A program made the translations under genes and the position numbers. A DNA stretch of 64,000 nt from Tolypothrix campylonemoides VB511288. GTDB lineage: Bacteria; Cyanobacteriota; Cyanobacteriia; Cyanobacteriales; Nostocaceae. The notes beneath the pieces are model-generated. The model was not told where the DNA came from. It saw only the letters and a program-made list of their open reading frames with translations, and made no database searches. Location: positions 427,130-491,129 of the forward strand of contig JXCB02000001.1 of NCBI GenBank assembly GCA_000828075.3, read 5' to 3'. Shown here piece after piece: positions 35,089 through 42,156 of this stretch (its first letter is position 1; the number at the start of each line of letters is the position of its first letter).

Positions 35089-35430
35089 CTAACATGGTAG
35101 GCACCAATAGCCGGCACCCGGTTCTCTAGGCACCTTATAATAGTCAAGGGCACAGTCCGGTGAGCCGCATAGCTTTCTCTTTATCTGTTCCTTCCCTTCC
35201 AAAACCTCAACTTTAACCTTTATCTGTGGCGCTGGGGAACCTGCTATCTGTGGCGCTGGGGAATCTGCTTGATTCGTTTCTGCAACTGGGACATTTACGA
35301 CTTCTATATCAGCCGATTCTGATATAGGCACTGTAATCTGAACTTTAGTTCCTTGAGCCTGAGCAATAGAGCCAAACATCATCAGGAACGATAGAACTAA
35401 AGCGATGACAAGAGAAATTTTGCGTTTCAT
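35089..35430 (-). CDS. Small secreted Cys-ending protein, copy 1
   Basis: A 113-residue protein with a clear Sec signal peptide (MKRKISLVIALVLSFLMMFGSIAQAQ, cut near residue 26). The mature part contains a duplicated SPAPQI motif and ends in a Cys-rich tail: CGSPDC near residue 88 and WCLPC as the last five residues. The first 25 residues are almost identical to copy 2 at 35989, but the mature regions differ strongly. It lies in a tandem duplication with copy 2. I recognise no family; the C-terminal Cys-x-x-Cys suggests disulfide or metal chemistry outside the cytoplasm. Confidence 0.75.
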   Translation of the reverse strand: MKRKISLVIALVLSFLMMFGSIAQAQGTKVQITVPISESADIEVVNVPVAETNQADSPAPQIAGSPAPQIKVKVEVLEGKEQIKRKLCGSPDCALDYYKVPREPGAGYWCLPC

Positions 35431-35577
35431 GATTTATCTCCTTGGTAGACACACTTAGATTTGCTCCTCGGATGGCATCCCATCAATCTAGTAGGAGCTT
35501 TTGCTCCCCTGATTTCGAGTGCGATCGCTCTTTGTTACCCTGTCTTGTTATCGCCCCCTGGTATCCCTCTCTAAAAG
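35376..35577. repeat. Duplicated promoter/leader block, copy 1
   Basis: This block, covering the signal-peptide codons, the ribosome site and about 147 bases of upstream DNA with a GCGATCGC, is nearly identical to 36315-36512 upstream of copy 2. Conservation of the leader contrasts with divergence of the mature proteins. Confidence 0.85.
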
Positions 35578-35630
35578 AGGAAAAATTACTTGTTTCTAGT
35601 AAGTTAGCAGAAGCATTATCCAAACACTGC

Positions 35631-35927
35631 TAGAACCAGCCCTTTCAAGGTGCGAGTCGAAAGATTAGGGTTTTGTTCTCCTGTCGGAGACGCTACGCGT
35701 AAGGGGTCCTGCGCTTTGCGCTTACGTGTTCTTCGTGTCTAGCCCGCGGCAACTGCAAAACAGTACGTGGTATAAAAAATTTTTGAACTGCAAAGACACG
35801 TTTGCGTTCGCGTAGCGTGCGCTTTGCGCTCAGCGTGCGCCTGCGGCGCATAGAGCGCGAAGGTCAAATGTCGAAAATCGGGTATGATTTTCCAGGGTTT
35901 TGGTTCACCTTGAAAGGGCTAGTCCTA
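35631..35927. mobile_element. 297-base miniature element with 22-base TIRs and 5-base target duplication
   Basis: The left end TAGAACCAGCCCTTTCAAGG (then TG) and the right end's reverse complement TAGGACTAGCCCTTTCAAGG (then TG) match over 22 bases with two differences. ACTGC flanks both sides (35626-35630 and 35928-35932). The paralogous site near 34920-34924 has a single ACTAC and no element, so it is the empty site. The interior is full of small GC palindromes such as GCGCTTTGCGC. No transposase is encoded, so it must be moved in trans. Confidence 0.85.
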
Positions 35928-35988
35928 ACTGCTTATATGCTTCTGCCTAATTTTTAGCTGGGTTATGATTTGAGTTCAAAAGCATGCT

Positions 35989-36369
35989 TTAGCATGCTTT
36001 GCAAGAACTTACCATCATCTCCTCATTTCCTATTTTTACCATTGTTAATGGCGTCCATCTTCCACGAGCACCGCCAGAGTCACATTCGCCGCACGCCGCC
36101 AGCAGCAGTGGCTTCCAGGGACGGTCGTTTGTCTCCTGTTTGCTTGTCTGTTCTCGCTGTTGCAAAATCTGCTCTATAGCCTTTACTTGTGGTGGTGGAA
36201 AATTTGCTTTATTCCTTTCTACAGGCGGGACTTTTACGACTTCTATCTTTGTGAGTTTTGATGTGCATTCTGAAGTTTGAACTTTAGTGCCCTCAGCCTT
36301 AGCAATAGAGCCAAACATCATCAGGAACGATGGAACCAAAGCGATGACAAGAGAAATTCTGCGTTTCAT
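35989..36369 (-). CDS. Small secreted Cys-ending protein, copy 2
   Basis: A 126-residue paralogue of the gene at 35089. The signal peptide MKRRISLVIALVPSFLMMFGSIAKAE is nearly the same; the cleavage site is near residue 26. The mature chain carries scattered Cys (one near residue 35, then CGEC near residue 93) and ends SCKAC, again a Cys-x-x-Cys at or near the terminus. A Lys/Gln-rich helical stretch lies at about residues 62-82. It is the upstream gene of the tandem pair but appears to have its own leader, identical to that of copy 1. Confidence 0.73.
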   Translation of the reverse strand: MKRRISLVIALVPSFLMMFGSIAKAEGTKVQTSECTSKLTKIEVVKVPPVERNKANFPPPQVKAIEQILQQREQTSKQETNDRPWKPLLLAACGECDSGGARGRWTPLTMVKIGNEEMMVSSCKAC

Positions 36370-36512
36370 AATTTATCTCCTTGGTAGACACACTTAGATT
36401 TGCTCCTCGGATGGCATCCCATCAATCTAGTAGGAGCTTTTGCGATACTGAGTTCGAGGAGCGATCGCTCTTTGTTACCCTGTCTTGTTGCCGCCCCCTG
36501 GTATCCCTGCCT
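36315..36512. repeat. Duplicated promoter/leader block, copy 2
   Basis: Nearly identical to 35376-35577, with a few changes near the distal end. It contains the ATTTATCTCCTTGGTAGACA leader and a CTAGTAGGAGCTTTTGC segment that may be part of the promoter. Confidence 0.85.
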
Positions 36513-37160
36513 AAAACTTAAGGACAATTAAGGTTTTTAGACTTGTTGAAAAAAGTCGTAGCAAGAACAGATTATCAATCTCATTAACTTAAATCAACCC
36601 GTTACAGGGGTTAACATGACTATCTTTTTCCTCAGAAGCTATTAAATTCAAGGTGATGAATAGGTTTCCAATTTCTAATAAGTGTTACCTAAATGAACTT
36701 ATGCAGTTCTGAAGCCAAAGTCAGTAAGAAAATATAATCAATTTTAGATTTATCAAAACTATAATTTTTATGAAAATATTTATAAATAATGATTTGACAA
36801 AAAACATGAAGTATGAAAATGAGTTTTTAGCTAATTCGCCGTAAACCCCACACCATAAATGTATCCATTTGGTGTTGGGATATAAGGCGATGCTCCGGAG
36901 GAGCCGCATGAGGGCAAATCGCTCTCATCTGCCTAAAAGATTGCCAGAAAAGCAGTCTTCCTGCGCCCTTACCATTTTTAAAGATTTGTATACACCCTAA
37001 CCAAGTCCTCCTAAAAGCGGTTTTGCCCTTATGTCGTAGAGTGACGTGGTGCTTGTCTAAATTTTAATTACACTGCATAACTAAATTTTGCGAACACCTA
37101 TTAAAACTAAAAAGGACGTTTTGACACGATAACCTTTTTCTTTTAAAGGAGTTAAAACTT
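36513..37160. other. Intergenic region upstream of the peptidoglycan-binding protein
   Basis: AT-rich, no convincing gene. It contains the palindromic element at 36835-36888. A minus-strand frame at 36721-36909 crosses that element and is not credible as a gene. The last 40 bases hold an AAAGGAG ribosome site for the gene at 37161. Confidence 0.5.
36835..36888. repeat. TTCGCCGTAA...GGGATATAAGGC palindromic element, copy 1
   Basis: A 54-base segment with imperfect ends GCCGTAAACCCC and GGGATATAAGGC and an internal hairpin (CACACCATAAATG / CATTTGGTGTTG). A related 55-base copy in the same orientation is at 37939-37993. It may be a decayed TnpB-element end. Confidence 0.6.
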
Positions 37161-37406
37161 ATGTCAGGACAAGCTGTAGGTTCTGTAAATATACCTAGAT
37201 TGAGTAAAGGCAATCAGGGTGAGGCTGTCAAGATTTTGCAACTGCTTTTAGACAACTTTCATGGCTACTCAATTGCAGTGGATGGCATTTTTGGTACGAA
37301 CACAGAAAATGCTGTTAAAGACTTCCAAAATTCCCGTGATTTTGTAAATGATCCTCCAGGAGTCGTGGGTAATCAAACTTGGGAAGCGTTAGCTAATAGA
37401 CAGTAG
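37161..37406 (+). CDS. Peptidoglycan-binding domain protein
   Basis: An 81-residue protein that is just a single PG_binding_1 domain: LSKGNQGEAVKILQLLLDN at residues about 15-33, then VDGIFGTNTENAVKDFQ and VVGNQTWEAL. No signal peptide is visible, so it either acts inside the cell, is exported by another route, or is a free domain. An AAAGGAG site lies about 10 bases before the ATG. No operon partner. Confidence 0.85.
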   Translation: MSGQAVGSVNIPRLSKGNQGEAVKILQLLLDNFHGYSIAVDGIFGTNTENAVKDFQNSRDFVNDPPGVVGNQTWEALANRQ

Positions 37407-37526
37407 GCTCGTTGCAAAAGACAATTGGATGATAATGAAACCACAGATGGACAATAAATAAAAGTTTTTCCTCTGTCTTCCCCCCTCTTTTCGGGGGGAA
37501 TGAGAGATTATGGCAGCGAAAAAACC

Positions 37527-37772
37527 ATGATTGCTAAAGAAGAAATTACTATCAAAGTCCCGTCTGAGGTAGCACAGGCATACCGCAATGCCACGGAAGA
37601 AGAACGGGAACAAATTGAAGCCCGGATTGCAGTGTTACTAAAGTCTTCAATGACAAGCAAGCTTGAAGCCATTGCCAAGCTTAAAAAGACAATGGATGAA
37701 ATTGGCTTCCGAGCCGCCCAAAGGGGTTTAACGCCAGAGATTTTGGAGTCAATATTGAATGACGACGAATGA
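37527..37772 (+). CDS. Type II antitoxin
   Basis: An 81-residue mostly helical, acidic protein (ITIKVPSEVAQAYRNATEEEREQIEARIA near the start, then RGLTPEILESILNDDE at the end). The frame is open nine codons further upstream, but the ATG at 37527 fits better. Its last codons overlap the start of the PIN-domain toxin frame (ATGACGACGAATGA), the usual arrangement for antitoxin then VapC-like toxin. DNA-binding and toxin-binding roles are inferred from this. Confidence 0.7.
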   Translation: MIAKEEITIKVPSEVAQAYRNATEEEREQIEARIAVLLKSSMTSKLEAIAKLKKTMDEIGFRAAQRGLTPEILESILNDDE

Positions 37773-37962
37773 AATCCGGGTTGTGTGTGATGTCAATGTC
37801 ATCATTAGCGCGGTGTTATTACCAGGGAGCAAACCAGATCGCGCACTCAGAAAAGCTCTAGATTTAGGAGAATTGTTGGTGTCCGAGTCCATTTGGCTGG
37901 AGCTAGAACAGGTACTCGCTCGACCCAAATTTAACTTATTCGCCGTAAGTCCCGCGCTATAA
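37759..37962 (+). pseudogene. PIN-domain (VapC-like) toxin, truncated
   Basis: The 67 residues start as a normal PIN domain: EIRVVCDVNVIISAVLLPGSKPDRALRKA with the first catalytic Asp (CDVN), then SESIWLELEQVLARPKF. The frame then runs into the palindromic element at 37939-37993 and stops at 37962. A full PIN domain needs about 130 residues, including later Asp/Glu residues that are missing. The toxin is therefore almost certainly dead, while its antitoxin remains intact. Confidence 0.75.
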
Positions 37963-37993
37963 CGGTACTCCGTAAGAAGTCGGGATATAAGGC
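37939..37993. repeat. TTCGCCGTAA...GGGATATAAGGC palindromic element, copy 2
   Basis: A 55-base segment starting TTCGCCGTAAGTCCC and ending GGGATATAAGGC, in the same orientation as copy 1 at 36835. It interrupts the PIN toxin frame. The middle contains GTACTCCGTAAGAAGTC. Confidence 0.65.
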
Positions 37994-38041
37994 ACACTCC
38001 AAAGAACGCGTTTTATAATGGTTTCGCTTACCCCACCCAAA

Positions 38042-38512
38042 TCAAAGATTATGGCTGGGACTGCGCTCAAGATTTCTGTTCAAATCGAGCAAAAATATTG
38101 TTTTTATATCCTCTTTGTGGGGTAGGACAGCGACATGGCTGACCATCTGCATCATAGGTTTGCTATGACTGCTAGATTTTGGTAGTGAACGAATCGTTAA
38201 GAGTGGTAATTCCACAATATCGGGCGGTTCATCTACCGAAATTCCATAAAGTTCCCCTTGGGAATCGTGCGTAACCACCATAAAAGATGGGTTATCTACC
38301 CAGTGATGTAAACCATCTAAGCCTAACTGTTCATGCAAGTCCAAAACCTTAATCATATACTTGCCTATCTGAACTAGCCCCATTGTTGTTAGCTTTTTAC
38401 TGTTTGCAGATGAAAAATTTACCACCTTCAGCACATCGCTAATCGGGAGTGCTACGAGATAATCTGCAATCTTAAAAACAATAAACTTGCCTGTTTGTGA
38501 CTCGTCGTACAT
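38042..38512 (-). CDS. CheW-domain protein (extra adaptor in the pix operon)
   Basis: A 156-residue CheW domain. It has FIVFKIADYLVALPISDVLKVVNF at the N-terminus, the IKVLDLHEQLGL motif near residue 55 and a VDEPPDIVELPLL core. Its ATG overlaps the stop of the pixL-like gene in TAATG, so the two are translationally coupled. It should link the histidine kinase to a receptor. The main CheW of the cluster (PixI) is at 46555; this is a second one. Confidence 0.87.
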   Translation of the reverse strand: MYDESQTGKFIVFKIADYLVALPISDVLKVVNFSSANSKKLTTMGLVQIGKYMIKVLDLHEQLGLDGLHHWVDNPSFMVVTHDSQGELYGISVDEPPDIVELPLLTIRSLPKSSSHSKPMMQMVSHVAVLPHKEDIKTIFLLDLNRNLERSPSHNL

Positions 38513-41500
38513 TACCGTCTCCTACCAGCAACTTCAGTATTTTTTTGCAAGATATCTCTCAGTGTCTCCAACAGCATATGCTCCAAATAAGGTTTGGTAA
38601 TATAACCGTTTGCGCCCAACTGGGAAGCAAGCAGGCGGTGCTTTTCGCTACCTCTGGAAGTGACCATCACTACAGGAATATCAGCCAAAGCACGGTCTCG
38701 CTGACGATTTTTCAGAAACTCAAACCCATTCATACGTGGCATCTCGATATCGCAAAATACCAACTGGATGTTTGTATGGTATCGAAGTTGTTCAATCGCT
38801 TCGTAACCATCTTTTGCCTGAAGGACTTGGTAGCCAGCCTTTTCTAAGGTTAAAGCCAGAGTTTGGCGTACTGTAATTGAATCATCCACTAAGAGAATAG
38901 TTATCTTTGGTCTTTCCTCATAGTCTGAATTTGGTGATTCTGGTAACGTAGCACGAGCTGAGGATAGTAATCGCGGCTGCTCTATCCTCGAAGTGAGGAT
39001 GACGGGTGTTGAACTCGCTAAACTGCTATTGGTACGATGATCGGTTTGCTGTTCAGACAAAGATTCCATCAATGTTGAGCCATCGAGTACCAATGTCAGC
39101 CGACCATCAGGAAGAATACTGCTCCCGTAGATGTAGCGAGGTGGTACAATCATAGCTCCTAAGGGACGGATAACCAATTCTTGGTCACCAATGAGCTGAT
39201 CTACTTCTAGACCGAAAAGTTTATCCTGACAACGAATCAGAATAACGGGCATTCCCTGTTCTTTTGAACGGGAGTGCTTAGTCTTAAACAGTGAGGGTTG
39301 AGTGACGGATGAGGAATAATTTAGGGCTTTGGTAAGTTGGTAGATTGGAATAAGTTTGATAGCAGCGCCCTTACGCCACTGAAGGACTTTGCCTCCTTCC
39401 CAAGAGCGAATCTGCTGTGCTGTAGGAATAAGAATTTCCTCAATGGAATTGACAAACAAGGCGTAGGTTTGGTCGCCTGCTTCACACAGCAGTAAGTTGG
39501 CGATCGTTAAGCTCAGAGGAATTTGCAGTCTGAACATTGTGCCCTGATTAAGTTGAGAATAAACCGCAACTGAACCTCGAATTGTTTGCAAATGAGTGCG
39601 AACCACATCAAGACCAATTCCTCGCCCGGAAAGGTCATTAACACTAGAAGTTGTAGAAAAGCCTGGTTCAAAAATCAACTGCGTTAGCTGGGTTTCATTG
39701 AGACTGCGAGCTTGTTCTGGCGAGACAAGTTGAGATTCTACCGCCTTGGCGCGAATCTTTTCAAAATCTAAGCCATGACCATCATCGCGAACTTCAATCA
39801 CCAAGTACCTGCTCTCATGGTAGGCACAAATTTCAATCTCACCTTTCTCTGGCTTGCCCTGTTTTTGCCGACTTGTGGGCGATTCAATTCCGTGGTCAAA
39901 GGCATTGCGAAGCAGATGCAGCACGGGGTCATACAGTTTTTCAACCACTGCTTTGTCAACTAAGGCGTCACTTCCACGGAAATTAAGAGTTACTTGCTTT
40001 TTGTGTATAACTTCTAGCTGGCGCAAGATACGGGGAAAGCGTTCAAACAGATGTCCGAGGGGCAACATCCGGGCTTCCATCAGAGAATCACGGGTATTTG
40101 TTAACAGCCGGCGTTGTTTTTCCAAAGTCTCCTGAGATTGGCGAGCAAACATTTCAATGGCGTCGGTAGCTTCTCCTAATTGCACGGCGTCTTCTAGAAG
40201 CGACTGAACAAGATTATGGAACTCCTTAGAACGAGTCGTTATGGAGGTTTTCATTTGAGTAGAATACACCGGGCGTGGCAGAATGTGGTGTTTATACGAG
40301 GGCAGAGGGTTAACTGTATGAACCCCTATCAGGGATTGAAATAGCTGTAGAGAATCAAAACGTCCATTATCCTGCCCATTGCCAACTAACCACTCTTGTT
40401 CTGGGACACTGAACTGGCAATCAGACAAATCCTGTAACTGATTCAGTAACTGCTGATGCTGAATCAGTTTTGTCAGGAGTACTCGAACGGTAGCCGACAG
40501 TTGTTCGTTCTGGAGAAATTGGCGATTTTGGTTTGTTAACAATTCTCCGATCAAGTAATTTAGTTGTTCTAAATGCTCAACATTAACTCGTACGGTACGA
40601 GTTGAGGAGGACATAGCAGGCTGGGCAGGTGCGGGGATGAAAAGATGGGGAGATGAGGGCAGATCTGGTTCATTGGTCATTTGCTCATTCGGTGCTGATT
40701 CCTCACTATGTAATTCAGTGTCAAGTGTAGTTTGAGTGACTGATTTTTGAGCATCGATGAGTGCATCTTGGGACTGTTGGGGTGAATTGTGGAGTAGTCC
40801 GCCCAGTTGTTGTAATGCTAAAGATGGTTGACCGCCTTGACTTCTGTCGCCATTTAGCACGGCTGTTCGTGCTTCTAGAAAGTTTGCCAGAGCAACGCGG
40901 GCAATAACCAAGGCTTGCTCAGGATAGTTGTTTAACGCAGCAAGCACCGCCTGAGCTATAGCTTTGAACCCTGGTAAATTCAAAGATTCAGCTAAACCAA
41001 GGAAAACCTCTGCCTTAGTTCTGAGCGTAGTGGCAATCTGTTCGGGTTCACCAGTAACTATGGCAGTAGCGAGCTGGTCTAATCCTTGGGTGACTCCGAC
41101 TTCAAAGATAGACTGCGTCAAGTCAAAGCCCAATTCTTCGGAACTTGGAATGTGATCTTCCTGACTAAAACAGTCTCCTAACTTTTCTTGCACTTCAGCA
41201 AAAATAGCAGCAGTTTGGTTGAGAACCTCAGTATCATTGACCAAACCTCCTGTCAGTTCAGTTGTTAATGGTAAGCATAAACACTCATAAGCCTTGAACA
41301 GTAGAGCTTCAATTTCTTGGTCAATCGACAAGTCGGGTTTGCAGATAGCTCTAAAAATATCTTCCAACGTGTGAGCCACGGTGTTAATCGTTTCCAAACC
41401 GATGCTGGCTGCTGCTCCTTTAAGCGTATGAGTCGCACGCATCAACGTATAAACTTTGTTAATACTGAAGTTTTCTCGAAGGCTGAACAATTCTTGTTCT

Positions 41501-41577
41501 ATAATTTGCAGCAGTTCCGGCGCTTCTTGGAGAAAGTAGCGGTAGCTTTGCTCGTAAATGGTTGGGTCGTTAGTCAT
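38512..41577 (-). CDS. pixL: Hybrid CheA-type histidine kinase (PixL/PtxE-like)
   Basis: A 1,021-residue kinase. The N-terminal phosphotransfer domain contains MRATHTLKGAAASIG with His50; a second helical bundle follows, then a dimerisation region, an ATPase domain with HLLRNAFDHGIE and GRGIGLDVVRTHL, a CheW-like domain (LLLCEAGDQTYALF), and a C-terminal receiver (TILLVDDSITVRQTLAL with phosphoacceptor Asp in FCDIEMPRMNG). This order is that of PixL in cyanobacterial phototaxis operons. It passes phosphate from light receptors to PixG/PixH-type regulators. It lies 579 bases after the receptor gene, with repeats between. Confidence 0.93.
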   Translation of the reverse strand: MTNDPTIYEQSYRYFLQEAPELLQIIEQELFSLRENFSINKVYTLMRATHTLKGAAASIGLETINTVAHTLEDIFRAICKPDLSIDQEIEALLFKAYECLCLPLTTELTGGLVNDTEVLNQTAAIFAEVQEKLGDCFSQEDHIPSSEELGFDLTQSIFEVGVTQGLDQLATAIVTGEPEQIATTLRTKAEVFLGLAESLNLPGFKAIAQAVLAALNNYPEQALVIARVALANFLEARTAVLNGDRSQGGQPSLALQQLGGLLHNSPQQSQDALIDAQKSVTQTTLDTELHSEESAPNEQMTNEPDLPSSPHLFIPAPAQPAMSSSTRTVRVNVEHLEQLNYLIGELLTNQNRQFLQNEQLSATVRVLLTKLIQHQQLLNQLQDLSDCQFSVPEQEWLVGNGQDNGRFDSLQLFQSLIGVHTVNPLPSYKHHILPRPVYSTQMKTSITTRSKEFHNLVQSLLEDAVQLGEATDAIEMFARQSQETLEKQRRLLTNTRDSLMEARMLPLGHLFERFPRILRQLEVIHKKQVTLNFRGSDALVDKAVVEKLYDPVLHLLRNAFDHGIESPTSRQKQGKPEKGEIEICAYHESRYLVIEVRDDGHGLDFEKIRAKAVESQLVSPEQARSLNETQLTQLIFEPGFSTTSSVNDLSGRGIGLDVVRTHLQTIRGSVAVYSQLNQGTMFRLQIPLSLTIANLLLCEAGDQTYALFVNSIEEILIPTAQQIRSWEGGKVLQWRKGAAIKLIPIYQLTKALNYSSSVTQPSLFKTKHSRSKEQGMPVILIRCQDKLFGLEVDQLIGDQELVIRPLGAMIVPPRYIYGSSILPDGRLTLVLDGSTLMESLSEQQTDHRTNSSLASSTPVILTSRIEQPRLLSSARATLPESPNSDYEERPKITILLVDDSITVRQTLALTLEKAGYQVLQAKDGYEAIEQLRYHTNIQLVFCDIEMPRMNGFEFLKNRQRDRALADIPVVMVTSRGSEKHRLLASQLGANGYITKPYLEHMLLETLRDILQKNTEVAGRRR

Positions 41578-42156
41578 AAATTATTAGTTATTAGTCATTA
41601 GTTATTAGTCATTAGTCATTAGGGAGTACCAAAAAATAAATTATTCTATTATGTAGGGTGGATTAGGGTATTCCAACAAATAAATTATCCAATTTTATGG
41701 GGTGGGCATCTTGCCCGCCCAGTTTATAGGGGGAACCAGATGCCATGCGTGTCAACTTAAGCCAAAATCCTTCTAAAATCTCGTTTCCAGGTCTAAGCAG
41801 GAAATGCAGTGGGCGCGGCTAGTAACGCTCAATTGGCAGAGAGAGCCTCAAGTTATGCATTCCCAGCCTGAGGCTGGGAACGAGGCAACAGTGAGGAGGC
41901 GAAGCCTCCAAACCCTCGTTACCAACCTGAGGCTGGTAACGAGATAAGCAGGCGGGCTTCACCGTCGAAGCCTCACGGCGAAGCCCTCCTGCAGTACTGG
42001 CTCAGGAATGCCGCGAGTAAGTGCTTGGGTACTGGGGACCGTTGTTGGGGGAGATGCTCTAAAATATGTCTAGGTTTTTGTTGCCCCGGACATAATTTTT
42101 CAATTGTAAACCCAATCCCCAATCCCCAATCCCCAATCCCTAATCCCCAGTCCCCT
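41578..42156. other. Repeat-filled gap between pixJ and pixL
   Basis: No gene. It contains, in order, a TTAGTCA/TTAGTTA heptamer array (about 41582-41624), a GTGGGGTGGGCATC-type miniature repeat (about 41690-41745), two palindromes TTCCCAGCCTGAGGCTGGGAA (41860-41880) and GTTACC..GGTAAC (41918-41940), a CTGCAG...CTGGCTC repeat piece and a CCCAATC heptamer array (about 42106-42156). The strong hairpins may attenuate transcription into pixL. Confidence 0.75.

Noticed and set aside
36721-36909. Minus-strand frame of 62 codons
   Set aside because: It begins within the palindromic element at 36835-36888, and the rest encodes Phe/Ile-rich AT-driven sequence.
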